A stretch of DNA of 18,851 nt from SAR202 cluster bacterium (GTDB lineage Bacteria; Chloroflexota; Dehalococcoidia; Lucifugimonadales; UBA3495). A program made the position numbers and the translations under genes. The notes beneath the pieces were generated by a model, which saw only the letters and a program-made list of their open reading frames with translations, made no database searches and had not been told where the DNA came from. The stretch is from NCBI GenBank assembly GCA_009392095.1, contig VFHF01000109.1, positions 1 through 18,851 of the forward strand, given 5' to 3'. This document shows positions 1-7,897 of the stretch, in pieces; positions within the stretch are counted from its first letter, which is position 1; every line of letters begins with the position of its first letter.

Positions 1-679
1 CCGCAGCGCCAGCGCGCATGAGTATCAGGAGTTGGTAGTCGACATCTCCCTTGATGGCGTGGCCAATCCAGCCCACCGACCCCATCACGAATCCAATGAC
101 CAGATTGGTGCCGGCCGCTATCCTAGGATCTACTTTCAGTACCCGGATTAAAGCCGGAAGGCGGATGCTGCCCAAGATGAGCCCCACCGCTCCGCCAAGG
201 AGACCAACCGCCAGTCCCATCCCACCGCCGAGGACCATTCGTTTTCCGCTGTAGTTGGTCACGAAATCGTCGGCTGCTGCAACAGTCCGGCCCCTCATGC
301 GCAACTCCACTCCCTGCCACAGGACCAGCAACCCGGCAGCCGACAAGAGAATGGTTTCCGACACCTTGCCACCCATGAATCCGCCGATGAAAGCGCCAAC
401 GAAGGCCGGGCCGCCCATAATCAGCACCAACCTACAGTTGACCCGCCCTTCACGTAAGTGCCGTACGGCGCCGAAGATGGAACTGATACTGCTAACAAGG
501 ATATTGGTGCCGCCGGCGGTGGGCGCGGCCATTCCCATGAGCAGCATGGCGGGAAGCCGCATGGTCCCCAAGGCCAAGCCTACGAAGCCCCCCAACAACC
601 CAACGCCCAATGAGACCGCGGTCAGCACCACGGCATTCCATATCAGTACGTCGGACCCCCAGCCTAGAGTTGTATCCAT
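1..679 (-). CDS. TauE/SafE family sulfite/organosulfonate exporter-like permease, partial (C-terminus off the left edge)
   Basis: The minus-strand frame opening at the ATG at 679-677 stays open to the window edge, giving about 226 residues. It is strongly hydrophobic, with repeated Gly/Ala/Leu-rich membrane segments. A first helix near residues 13-35 (VVLTAVSLGVGLLGGFVGLA) leads into a loop and the small-residue run MGMAAPTAGGTN. A second half again has glycine-rich helices and a later AGTNLVIGF motif. This two-fold pattern is typical of TauE/SafE permeases (usually 250-300 residues), membrane proteins proposed to export sulfite or small sulfonates. The start is fixed by an in-frame TGA immediately before the ATG; there is no strong ribosome site. 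It lies downstream of a terminator and on the same strand as the monooxygenase at 815-1999. Family confident; substrate unknown. Confidence 0.85.
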   Translation of the reverse strand, partial: MDTTLGWGSDVLIWNAVVLTAVSLGVGLLGGFVGLALGTMRLPAMLLMGMAAPTAGGTNILVSSISSIFGAVRHLREGRVNCRLVLIMGGPAFVGAFIGGFMGGKVSETILLSAAGLLVLWQGVELRMRGRTVAAADDFVTNYSGKRMVLGGGMGLAVGLLGGAVGLILGSIRLPALIRVLKVDPRIAAGTNLVIGFVMGSVGWIGHAIKGDVDYQLLILMRAGAA

Positions 680-731
680 TCATTTTCTTCGTGGGCTAAA
701 CCGCTGGTAAGTCGCAAAAGTTGAACGCGGA

Positions 732-772
732 CAATCAAAGCGCCGGATGGGAAGTGGGCCACGGTCCGGCGC
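732..772 (-). terminator. Rho-independent-type terminator after the luciferase-like monooxygenase
   Basis: Arms GCGCCGGA (740-747) and TCCGGCGC (765-772) form a perfect 8-bp stem with a 17-nt loop. On the minus strand it is followed by TTTGATTG. It sits about 43 bases beyond the stop of the gene at 815-1999 and before the permease. The U-run is short, so strength is uncertain. Confidence 0.6.
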
Positions 773-814
773 GAAATTAGCTGCTTAATGGGTTGAAACA
801 CTTAGGGGCGTAGG

Positions 815-1999
815 TTACCCAGGCTTTTCAACATTGAACTTGGGCATTACTTCTTTGCCGAAGCGCTCTAGCTGCTCAATCATGACTTCAAGGGGCACGC
901 CTTGGCGTCCGCATCCGACATGCATGTACTCAAGTCCAGGGTATTTGTCTTGGATCTCCATGATGCGTTCGGTGATCTTCTCAGGAGGACCGCAGACCCA
1001 TGCGCCAGAGGCAATGGTGTCCTCCATAGTCGGGAACCCAGCGGAGGGGGCACGGCTGGGGTCGCCTAGAGTCTCCAGCATCTCTTCGGTGAAGGAGCGG
1101 AAGAATCCCAAAGGCGCGAACATTTTCATGTCCTCTTCCAGGTACTTCCGGGACTGCTCAATAGCTTCTTTCTCGGTGTCAGCGATAAAGGTCGGCAGTC
1201 CTACCACCAGTCTGCTGCCCAATTGGACATCTTTATAATCATGCTTGACCAAGGTCTCGGTCCAGCGTTCGATCACGTCGTCGGAAGGACCGCCGGTCAC
1301 AGCCCCGCCGCCGATGACGGGCTGGATGTTGTGTTTTGCCATGAAGTCCATGGCCCGTTGAGTGGAACTCACCATCGGCTGCCAGGTCTCCACCGGCAGG
1401 TGTTTGGGCCTCGGCACCAATGTGATCTCTTTAAGGGTGTAACCACGGTAAGGGACTTCGGGCGGGAGATCGTAGTGCTTGCCGTGATGGGAGAAGGACT
1501 CCTCATTGAAGGCCTTCATGATGATCTCGACCTGCTCCTCAAACATCTCGCGGTTGGCGTCGTTGTCCGAGTTGGTGCTGGGAACTCCGAAGGTGTCCAC
1601 CTCCCGGGAGTGGTAGCCCCGGCCAACGCCAAAAATCACCCGTCCGTTGGTCAGGATGTCTGCCGTGGCGTAATCTTCGGCTAGCCGCAGAGGGTGCCAC
1701 ATGGGATTTATGTTGAAACCACAGCCGAATTTCAGGTTCTTGGTTATATGAGCCAGGTGCACGTAGAGGAGCAAAAGGTTGGGAATCACCTCATTGCCCT
1801 CATGCTGGAAGTGGTGCTCTGCGGCCCAGAAACTGTGGTAGTTCAGGTCGTCCATCACTTTGACGATCTGCTCCACTCGGTTGAAGATCGTGCTCAGATG
1901 GTCGTTATCAAATCGTCGGTCGTTGACGGCAGTCGCCCCCAAGCCAAGGTCTCCGAGATCGACGTGTCCGGCGTACAAGCTTCCAAAGTGCTTGATCAT
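815..1999 (-). CDS. Luciferase-like flavin-dependent monooxygenase (LLM family)
   Basis: This 394-residue protein has the bacterial-luciferase TIM-barrel pattern. An early strand and helix contain FWAAEHHFQ (about residues 57-65), the usual Trp-Ala-Glu-His segment near the flavin. Next come the NPMWHPLRLAEDYATADILT block and GRVIFGVGRGYHSRE (about 140-155), which match the conserved phosphate-binding region of the family. Such enzymes use FMNH2 or F420H2 to oxygenate or oxidise organic substrates in the cytoplasm. Length is normal for the larger members. The start at 1999 is supported by a GAGGAAT ribosome site about 7 nt upstream and by a promoter (TTGACA, 16 nt, TAGAAT). It diverges from the GMC oxidoreductase cassette, which suggests a shared substrate or regulator. 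Expansions of this family are a known trait of SAR202 Chloroflexota. Cofactor and substrate cannot be told from the sequence. Confidence 0.92.
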   Translation of the reverse strand: MIKHFGSLYAGHVDLGDLGLGATAVNDRRFDNDHLSTIFNRVEQIVKVMDDLNYHSFWAAEHHFQHEGNEVIPNLLLLYVHLAHITKNLKFGCGFNINPMWHPLRLAEDYATADILTNGRVIFGVGRGYHSREVDTFGVPSTNSDNDANREMFEEQVEIIMKAFNEESFSHHGKHYDLPPEVPYRGYTLKEITLVPRPKHLPVETWQPMVSSTQRAMDFMAKHNIQPVIGGGAVTGGPSDDVIERWTETLVKHDYKDVQLGSRLVVGLPTFIADTEKEAIEQSRKYLEEDMKMFAPLGFFRSFTEEMLETLGDPSRAPSAGFPTMEDTIASGAWVCGPPEKITERIMEIQDKYPGLEYMHVGCGRQGVPLEVMIEQLERFGKEVMPKFNVEKPG

Positions 2000-2031
2000 G
2001 ATTCATTCCTCGTTTTCAATTGGCTTCTGCC

Positions 2032-2059
2032 ATTCTAATGGTGCGACCCAGGTTGTCAA
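2032..2059 (-). promoter_or_regulatory. Predicted sigma70-type promoter for the monooxygenase at 815-1999
   Basis: On the minus strand a perfect -35 TTGACA (2059-2054) is separated by 16 nt from TAGAAT (2037-2032). The start codon lies about 33 nt further on. This is a pattern match read by eye. Confidence 0.6.
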
Positions 2060-2082
2060 ACGAATGGGCGTCTCAGTCCAAG

Positions 2083-2122
2083 CTGATACTCAGTTGACGC
2101 TAGATGATGCCCCCAGTATCAT
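2083..2122 (+). promoter_or_regulatory. Predicted promoter of the GMC oxidoreductase cassette, with a small dyad upstream
   Basis: The -35 TTGACG (2094-2099) and -10 TATCAT (2117-2122) are separated by exactly 17 nt, and the start codon is at 2164. The 11-bp palindrome CTGATACTCAG (2083-2093) abuts the -35. The hexamer CTCAGT occurs at 2072-2077 and again at 2090-2095, 18 bp apart. These could be regulator sites controlling both divergent units. Confidence 0.55.
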
Positions 2123-2163
2123 CTGGGCCGAACCCACAATCTGAACCAAAGGGGAGAGCGATT

Positions 2164-3714
2164 ATGAAGTACGACGTGATCGTTGTCGGTGCCGGCTCGG
2201 CCGGCTCCATCATGGCTTCCCGCCTCAGCGAGGATCCGGACCGTTCCGTTTTGTTGTTGGAGGCAGGCCCGGACTACCCCGAGTTTGAGCAACTGCCCGA
2301 TGAGGTGAAATTCGGCTACGCCACTGCCACCGATATCATGACCAGCGACCACAATTGGCAATTCTGGGGTAAGGCCACCGAGACTTCCCCTCCTATGATG
2401 GTCCCCCGGGGCAAGGTCACCGGCGGCTCCAGCGCCATCAACGGCCAGGTATTCCTGCGGGGAGTGCCCGAGGACTATGACTCCTGGGCTGCGATGGGCA
2501 ATGACGAGTGGAGCTTTCCACAGTTGCTGCAGTACTTCCGAAAGATCGAGACTGACTCCGACTTTCCAGACGACGATTTTCATAGCTCGGAGGGTCCCAT
2601 AATCGCCCGCCGGTTCAAGCAGGACGAGCTTAATCCAGACCAAGCAGCATTCCAGGCTTCCTGCCGGGCCGCTGGATTTCCGGAGAGCCCAGACCATAAC
2701 CATCCAGAGGCGTCTGGCATCGGACCGATACCATTCAATAATCCCAATGGCATCAGATTTAGCACCGCCATCGGATATCTGACTCCGGCCCGGCACCGGC
2801 TGAACCTGACGATCCGGCCCAACTGCACCACCCGCCGAATCATCTTTGAGGGCAAGAAAGCCGTTGGAGTGGAGGTCGAGAGCGGAGGCGAGATATTTAC
2901 CGCTGAAGCAGACCAGATCATCCTCAGTTCCGGCGCTATCGGATCGCCGCAGATCATGCTGCTCTCCGGTGTGGGTCCCGCAACCCATCTACAGGAGATG
3001 GGCCTGCAGGTGGTCCACGATCTTCCCGGAGTGGGACAGAACCTGCGCGACCACCCCATGATTTACGTAACTTTCAAGACCAAAGAAGGCTTTCCTCTGG
3101 ACGGGTTTGCCCCTCGGGTGCAGATGGGTTTGCGGTGGACTTCGGACGGCTCAGAATACCGGAACGACCTGATGATCTTGATGCAGTCGTACGCCACGGA
3201 GCGAATCGACCGGGGCGGCGAACGCATGGAGCCCTTGGGCGTTCGGATGCTGGGGGTTTTGGACCTGGCCATGAGCGCCGGGGAACTGAAGCTGACCTCC
3301 ACCGACCCCAGTGTGCAGCCTTCGTTGGACTACCGGTACTTGCGCGACCCATTCGACCGGCAGCGGATGCGGGAGATGGTCCGCACCTGCGTCAGCTTGG
3401 GCCAGAGTGGCACCTTCAACGACTTCGTGGAATACCGCATCGAGCCTACCGACGAGGAATTGGCCTCGGACGACGCCCTAGACGCCTTCTGCGCCCGGGA
3501 TGTCACGACTGGACAACACATATCGGGCACCTGCAAGATGGGCCCGTCCTCGGACGGCATGGCAGTAGTTGACCAGCACGGGCGAGTCCATGGCCTGGAG
3601 AATCTGCGGATAGCGGATGCGTCGATCATGCCCAACTGTATCCGCGCCAACACAAACGTCACCACGATGATGATTGGCGAACGCATCGCCGATTTCATCC
3701 GGAACGGTGGATAG
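2164..3714 (+). CDS. GMC-family FAD-dependent oxidoreductase (choline dehydrogenase-like)
   Basis: The 516-residue length is typical of the glucose-methanol-choline family, which oxidises alcohols with FAD. The N-terminal dinucleotide-binding motif VVGAGSAG (about residues 7-14) ends in the ribose-binding Glu of LLLEAG (E33). The first family signature is GGSSAINGQVFLRG (87-100) and the second is SSGAIGSPQIMLLSGVGP. Near the C-terminus, the catalytic His is in GQHISGTCKMG (H452), with an Asn 44 residues later (N496). This His-Asn spacing resembles choline-oxidase-type members. The start was chosen at 2164, not at the upstream in-frame ATG (2104), because of the GGGGAGAG ribosome site just before it and the Rossmann motif just after. 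It heads a three-gene unit with 9- and 27-base gaps. The substrate alcohol is unknown. Confidence 0.95.
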   Translation: MKYDVIVVGAGSAGSIMASRLSEDPDRSVLLLEAGPDYPEFEQLPDEVKFGYATATDIMTSDHNWQFWGKATETSPPMMVPRGKVTGGSSAINGQVFLRGVPEDYDSWAAMGNDEWSFPQLLQYFRKIETDSDFPDDDFHSSEGPIIARRFKQDELNPDQAAFQASCRAAGFPESPDHNHPEASGIGPIPFNNPNGIRFSTAIGYLTPARHRLNLTIRPNCTTRRIIFEGKKAVGVEVESGGEIFTAEADQIILSSGAIGSPQIMLLSGVGPATHLQEMGLQVVHDLPGVGQNLRDHPMIYVTFKTKEGFPLDGFAPRVQMGLRWTSDGSEYRNDLMILMQSYATERIDRGGERMEPLGVRMLGVLDLAMSAGELKLTSTDPSVQPSLDYRYLRDPFDRQRMREMVRTCVSLGQSGTFNDFVEYRIEPTDEELASDDALDAFCARDVTTGQHISGTCKMGPSSDGMAVVDQHGRVHGLENLRIADASIMPNCIRANTNVTTMMIGERIADFIRNGG

Positions 3715-3723
3715 GAGTTCAAT

Positions 3724-4239
3724 ATGCCAAGAGTTGCGCTAGACTTGAATAACGCCGCAGACCGGCAAAAGGTCAAAGCAGAGTGGAAAGTTGGAGAGGG
3801 ATTTGTTCCCGGCGAGCCCAATGAGGGCCTCACTGCCCGACTGCTGGCCAGCCCACCCCGGGAAGCCGATTTCGATGACTCCAGCTGGTCCGTGTGCGCC
3901 GACATCCGAGAAAGCCTTTCTGTGGGCTTCACCTTCGCATGGTACCGGACCACCGTCGAGCTGCCCCTAGAGGTGAACGGAATGCCGGTCGAGGGCGCGA
4001 GGCTGTGGTTCGAAACCAACGTGGATAACTATGGCGAAATCTGGGTCAACGGCCAGATCGACCGGAGCACCGGCGTGATCGTGGGGATCAATGCCCCTCA
4101 GCGCATCGAGCTCAGCCCCGGCGCCACCCCCGGCAGCAAATACGTTATTGCCTGCCTGGTGGCCAACGGACCGTTGGCCGAGCCTCGCGGGGGCATCTTT
4201 ATGCGCTTTGCCACTCTGGCCTTTGAAACCACTGACTAG
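3724..4239 (+). CDS. Small galactose-binding-like (jelly-roll) domain protein of unknown role
   Basis: This 171-residue protein has no signal peptide. It resembles the beta-sandwich domain found at the start of beta-galactosidase/beta-glucuronidase-type glycosidases: a DFDDSSWSV segment (about residues 50-58), then FAWYRTTVELP, then GARLWFETNVDNYGEIWVNG (about 91-110), where the family typically has a strand, an Asn/Asp pair and a Trp-Val-Asn-Gly turn. No catalytic glycosidase domain is present, so it is a stand-alone binding or accessory domain. A TAGGAG ribosome site overlaps the stop of the GMC gene 9 bases upstream, implying co-translation. It may bind the substrate or product of the oxidoreductase. 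The fold call is moderate; the function is unknown. Confidence 0.75.
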   Translation: MPRVALDLNNAADRQKVKAEWKVGEGFVPGEPNEGLTARLLASPPREADFDDSSWSVCADIRESLSVGFTFAWYRTTVELPLEVNGMPVEGARLWFETNVDNYGEIWVNGQIDRSTGVIVGINAPQRIELSPGATPGSKYVIACLVANGPLAEPRGGIFMRFATLAFETTD

Positions 4240-4266
4240 CAATCGGTCAATCTAGGAGAAAACAGC

Positions 4267-4941
4267 ATGGTCAAAAAGAAGGGTACTGCATTGTTGGTGG
4301 TCTACGCCGATGTCGACATCGAACATGACGCTGAGTTCAACGCATGGTATAACGAAGAGCACTTGCCCGAGCGTCTGAGCGCTCCGGGATTCCTGGACGG
4401 CGCCCGGTATCAGGCGACCAAGGGTGGCCCGAGATATTTAGCGGTTTACGAACTGGAGTCGGTGGAAACGTTGCGATCCGCCGAATACCGTCGGCAGAGC
4501 GAGAACCCCACTGATTGGACCAAACGGATGTCTCCGAACATCATCGGGCGGGGCACTGTGCGCAGCGTATGCACCCAGATCTCACCCGCTGAAAGCGATC
4601 CGGACACCAAGGGGAGGGGAATGGCCCCGGCACTACAGATCGGGCGGATGGACGTACCCTCAGATATTGAGGCGAAGTACAACGACTACTACGACAACCA
4701 GCGCACCCCACGTAACCTAACCGTGCCCGGCTGCTTGTTCGTGCGCCGGTATCACGTGGTTGAAGGCGCTCCAAAATACCTGACGATGTACGAGTTCGAG
4801 CACGAAAAAGTGCCAGAGTCATTGGTCTGGGAAGAGTACCGAAAAGCGGACACCATGCACGATTACATCGGCGGCAGCTACAGCCATCCTCCCGGTTCCC
4901 CGGGTGTCTACCGCCGGATATTACCGGCGCGCGCATTCTAG
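4267..4941 (+). CDS. Tandem dimeric alpha/beta-barrel (EthD/DUF4286-like) protein
   Basis: The 224 residues contain two copies of a ferredoxin-like alpha/beta-barrel unit. The first (about 7-85) carries AEFNAWYNEEHLPERL, a Pro-Gly-Phe turn, then GGPRYLAVYELES. The second (about 120-215) repeats it as KYNDYYDNQRTPRNL, a Pro-Gly-Cys turn, then GAPKYLTMYEFEH. Internal duplication of this unit is seen in small stress-type, EthD-like or monooxygenase-like proteins that normally form a barrel by dimerising; here one chain could form it. A TAGGAG ribosome site precedes the ATG. It is the last gene of the GMC cassette, and its TAG is 3 bases from the stop of the convergent amidohydrolase. Enzymatic role unknown; possibly a ring-modifying or product-handling partner. 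Confidence 0.8.
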   Translation: MVKKKGTALLVVYADVDIEHDAEFNAWYNEEHLPERLSAPGFLDGARYQATKGGPRYLAVYELESVETLRSAEYRRQSENPTDWTKRMSPNIIGRGTVRSVCTQISPAESDPDTKGRGMAPALQIGRMDVPSDIEAKYNDYYDNQRTPRNLTVPGCLFVRRYHVVEGAPKYLTMYEFEHEKVPESLVWEEYRKADTMHDYIGGSYSHPPGSPGVYRRILPARAF

Positions 4942-4944
4942 GCT

Positions 4945-5964
4945 CTACTGTTTGGACAATAAGGGTAGACGGTAGGCCTTGGCGGCAGTGTCGTGGAACA
5001 GCCACGCTTTTTCGGTGTCCGAGAACTCTTTGGTCATGCGTTTGAAAGAATTCCAGACTGCGGTATATGAGTAGGAACTCTTGTCCACCGGGAAATTGCT
5101 CTCGAACATGCAGCGCTTTGGCCCGAAGGCTTCAATAGTGTGCAGATAGTAAGGCGAGGTCTTTTCTGTAAGTTCGGTCGAGTGCGGTGGCATCGGCTGA
5201 GAATCCCATTCGAATCCGCTGACCCGGTTGCCCAGACCTCCCACTTTGACCATCACATTGGGTCGTTCGGCCAAGCTAGTCATTTCTTTTTTCCAGACCT
5301 CAAATATCTCGTCTCTATAGCCAGCGTAGGGGCCGACGCCCAAGGGACGGCCGATGTGGTTCAGGACAAATACGGCGTTCGGGAAGGCGTCGACCAGGCC
5401 CGTCAGCTCCGACAGCTGTGGGTGATAGACCAAAGCGTCGAAGGTATGGCCCATGCCGATGAGCACGCCAAATCCCTCCTTAAACTTGGATTCGGCCATC
5501 ATCCCAGGCCAGCCGGAGCGGTGGGATCGAAGTGGTTCGTAGGCGTCCCAACTGCAGGTGTGCCGTATGCTGCGGAACCGACCGCTACCGGCCAACTCCA
5601 TCGCTTCCAGAACTGGCCTAACAGCCGCTCCCAGGTTCAAGTCGGCGTAGCCAACGATTCCAGCGGACACCTTGGTTGGCCCGTATAGCCCGCTGTCGCT
5701 CTGAGCTCCGATGCCGCGCGCCCACTCCACCTCCCCAACGGGCCGCATCTCCGGCGGCCCAGATGCACGGTACATGGAGTCAACCTCCACGAATAGGGAC
5801 TGCACGACATTATGCCCAGACCCCATATCTGACGTGACTTCGTCAATCATGTAGCGATCGCCCGGCTTGTCCCAGAGGTGGTGGTGCGGGTCGCAGATGG
5901 GCAGACTGGGGTCTAGCGCTTCTTCTCTGGATTGTTCCAGCCAAGCGTCAAGTTCGGCGGGCAT
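4945..5964 (-). CDS. Amidohydrolase-2 family metal-dependent hydrolase (COG3618, lactonase/decarboxylase type)
   Basis: This 339-residue TIM-barrel hydrolase has the N-terminal metal motif in ICDPHHHLWD (H27 and H29). Further conserved positions are in FRSIRHTCSWDA, FVLNHIGRPLG and the C-terminal MFESNFPVDK segment, which is the usual Ser-Asn-Phe-Pro-Val-Asp form for this subfamily. Relatives include 2-pyrone-4,6-dicarboxylate lactonase, fuconolactonase and other ring-opening or decarboxylating enzymes. The start is supported by CTGGAGA a few bases upstream. It is the last gene of a three-gene minus-strand operon, 24 bases after the second amidohydrolase. The context of oxidoreductases suggests a step in breakdown of a cyclic or aromatic compound. 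Substrate not assignable. Confidence 0.9.
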   Translation of the reverse strand: MPAELDAWLEQSREEALDPSLPICDPHHHLWDKPGDRYMIDEVTSDMGSGHNVVQSLFVEVDSMYRASGPPEMRPVGEVEWARGIGAQSDSGLYGPTKVSAGIVGYADLNLGAAVRPVLEAMELAGSGRFRSIRHTCSWDAYEPLRSHRSGWPGMMAESKFKEGFGVLIGMGHTFDALVYHPQLSELTGLVDAFPNAVFVLNHIGRPLGVGPYAGYRDEIFEVWKKEMTSLAERPNVMVKVGGLGNRVSGFEWDSQPMPPHSTELTEKTSPYYLHTIEAFGPKRCMFESNFPVDKSSYSYTAVWNSFKRMTKEFSDTEKAWLFHDTAAKAYRLPLLSKQ

Positions 5965-5988
5965 ATTGTCTCCAGTGGATCGGGGGTT

Positions 5989-6789
5989 TTATAGACCAGC
6001 CAGTTCCCGGAAGTTCTCACCCAGGATGCGTTCTTTGGCGGCATCGGGGACCGGTAGGCTTTCGATGAACTGGGAGTCCTTGGCCATGTCGGCCAGAGGG
6101 AAGTCGGTGCCGAAGCACACTTTGTCGGCGCCGTGTTTGTTGATGATGGCGGCCAGGGTGTCGGTGCCCACCTCTTTCAACTCGGGTGGCCAGGTGGTGT
6201 CGATGATGACGTTGTCCTTGCCAATCAGTTCCTTCTCCGCCTCGTCCAACATATAGAACCCACCCAGATGAAGGCAGACCACTTTCATTTTGGGGAATTG
6301 GCGAATCATGTTCATGATCCGGTTCGGCGGCGAGTAGACCGTGTCCTCAGGCTTGGTGTGCGCCCAGCGCCCCGAGTGAATCTCCACCACCATGTCATCA
6401 CCCAGTTCCTCGTACAAGGGGAACATCTTTGGGTCGTCGGGAAAAAACTGGTTCACCATGGGATGCAGCTTCACGCCCTTGATCCCGGCATCCCGCAGGC
6501 GGCGGACCTCCCCTGGCATGTCGTCCATGTCCGGGTGGATGGCGCCAAAGGGCACCAGCATGTCGTCTTGGATGCTGATCAGCCAATCGTTGGCCGGCTT
6601 GATGTGTTCCAGCCGGTCCACTACCCCTAGCACAACCGATTTATCCACGCCGGAGGCCCGCATGTGGGACTTGATCCCATCGATGGTATTGATACCCACC
6701 GCCTGGTAGCCAAATTGTGCCGTCATACCCTCCAGCACCGGCGCAGCGATGCGGTCGGGGGAGATGTGGGTGTGGATGTCGATGCGCAT
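5989..6789 (-). CDS. Amidohydrolase-2 family hydrolase/decarboxylase
   Basis: The protein has 266 residues and begins with the metal-binding motif RIDIHTHISP (H6 and H8). Later barrel positions are KGVKLHPM (His on a middle strand), VVCLHLGGF and KVCFGTDFPLAD near the C-terminus, which gives the catalytic Asp. This is the complete set for an amidohydrolase-2 enzyme (PF04909), whose members hydrolyse or decarboxylate small carboxylated rings. There is no clear ribosome site. Its ATG lies 3 bases after the stop of the upstream LLM gene, so translational coupling is likely. It shares little sequence with the neighbouring amidohydrolase beyond the fold, so the pair is not a recent duplication and probably carries out different steps. 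Confidence 0.9.
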   Translation of the reverse strand: MRIDIHTHISPDRIAAPVLEGMTAQFGYQAVGINTIDGIKSHMRASGVDKSVVLGVVDRLEHIKPANDWLISIQDDMLVPFGAIHPDMDDMPGEVRRLRDAGIKGVKLHPMVNQFFPDDPKMFPLYEELGDDMVVEIHSGRWAHTKPEDTVYSPPNRIMNMIRQFPKMKVVCLHLGGFYMLDEAEKELIGKDNVIIDTTWPPELKEVGTDTLAAIINKHGADKVCFGTDFPLADMAKDSQFIESLPVPDAAKERILGENFRELAGL

Positions 6790-6792
6790 GGT

Positions 6793-7635
6793 TTAGCCCA
6801 ACATCTCTTTAGCCAGTTTCTCCAGGCCGGAGATGGCTTCTCCAGGGGCAGTGGAGGCGAGACGTACGGTGGCCATGTCGGCGCCGGCATCTTCCATCTG
6901 CTTGATCTCATCACGGCTGGAAGCGCCATAAATCAGTATCTGAATGCTCTTGGGGTCGCGCCCCGCGGCATCAGCCAGTTCGTCCAATGATGCACGGCCT
7001 GCCCGGACGCTATCTGGGGTGGCCCGTACCGGCATCCAGCCGTCGCCGTAGGTTACGACCCGCTTGAAGACGTTAGTGGCTGCCCCGCCCAGGAACACGG
7101 GTGGATGGGGTTTTTGGACTGGTTTGGGGAAGACGCGGACCTTCGGAAAGTCGTAGTAGTGACCGTGGAACTCGGCCTCGTCCTTGGTCCACATCTCTTT
7201 CATGGCCTCTACAGCTTCCCGGGCTTGAGTCCAGCGATGATCGAAATCGCCGCCCATTATCTCAGTCTCTTCCCGGAGCCAGCCGGTGCCAATGCCGAAG
7301 ATGAACCGCCCGCCTGAATGGAAGTCCAGCGCCGCGATCTGCTTGGCTTGCACCAGGGGATTGTGTTCGGGAACCAGGCAGATGCTGGTGCCCAGCATAA
7401 TCTTGCTGGTGGTGGCGGAGGCGATTGCCAGAGAGATGAATGGGTCAGCCATGTCGCTCATGGACTCGGGGATGCTGCCGTCGGGAGTACCGCCATATTT
7501 GGAGGTGGTCTGGACCGGAATGATCGGATGCTCAGCCATCCAAAGAGATTGGAATCCCAGTTCTTCCGCTTTCTTAGCGAATGCGCCAATGTCGCCTGTG
7601 TCGCTGTTTACCGCAACGTTTACCCCAACTTTCAT
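6793..7635 (-). CDS. Luciferase-like, probably F420-dependent, oxidoreductase
   Basis: This 280-residue LLM-family protein has an N-terminal strand MKVGVNVAV and then LGFQSLWMAEHPIIP (about 31-45), the substrate/cofactor-facing loop. ASATTSKIMLGTSICLVPEHNP follows, with the family's Gly-Thr preceding the cofactor pocket. Next come GRFIFGIGTGWLREETEIMGGDF and, later, KPHPPVFLGGAATNVFKRVVTYGDGWMP. The length and the GIGxGWxxEE element fit the F420-dependent subgroup, although FMN use cannot be excluded. A GGGAGTAG ribosome site precedes the ATG. It is the first gene of the operon with two amidohydrolases, implying an oxidation or reduction followed by hydrolysis or decarboxylation. It is clearly different from the longer LLM protein at 815-1999. 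Confidence 0.92.
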   Translation of the reverse strand: MKVGVNVAVNSDTGDIGAFAKKAEELGFQSLWMAEHPIIPVQTTSKYGGTPDGSIPESMSDMADPFISLAIASATTSKIMLGTSICLVPEHNPLVQAKQIAALDFHSGGRFIFGIGTGWLREETEIMGGDFDHRWTQAREAVEAMKEMWTKDEAEFHGHYYDFPKVRVFPKPVQKPHPPVFLGGAATNVFKRVVTYGDGWMPVRATPDSVRAGRASLDELADAAGRDPKSIQILIYGASSRDEIKQMEDAGADMATVRLASTAPGEAISGLEKLAKEMLG

Positions 7636-7753
7636 AGCATCTACTCCCGTTAATCCGCCCGATTGGCAGCCCAGTTGGTTAGTCTAGAAAAAAGTGACCC
7701 GATGGTACCACGCCTGGCATAATTTTGCTGTAAAGGAAATATCGAGGTGGTAT

Positions 7754-7897
7754 ATGGCTAAGCGAGTCATCACCGTGAACGGGCGAGTGAAGTTATGAAC
7801 AATTGAGTTAGCCAAGCAAATGGACCGATGGAACTATCCAATAGAAGCCTCTATCATTGCTTCAGTTTCCCGATACGGAGATAACATCGTTAAATGA
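7754..7897 (+). other. Short reading frame with an internal TGA, coupled to the DUF805 gene
   Basis: An ATG at 7754, preceded by GAGGTGG, opens a 14-codon frame (MAKRVITVNGRVKL) ended by TGA at 7796-7798. The same frame then continues for 32 further codons (from TIELAKQMDRWNYPIE) to a TGA at 7895-7897. That last TGA overlaps the ATG of the DUF805 gene as ATGA. It could be a small peptide with a UGA readthrough, a leader, a decayed gene fragment, or chance. I see no convincing SECIS-like hairpin after the TGA. No family recognised. Confidence 0.25.

Noticed and set aside
255..710. Open plus-strand frame of 151 codons
   Set aside because: It is antisense to the TauE/SafE permease, whose membrane-segment pattern and family motifs are clear; the plus-strand translation is Pro/Ser/Thr-rich and resembles nothing.
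2119..2988. Open minus-strand frame of 289 codons
   Set aside because: It lies antisense inside the GMC oxidoreductase and shows no recognisable motif.
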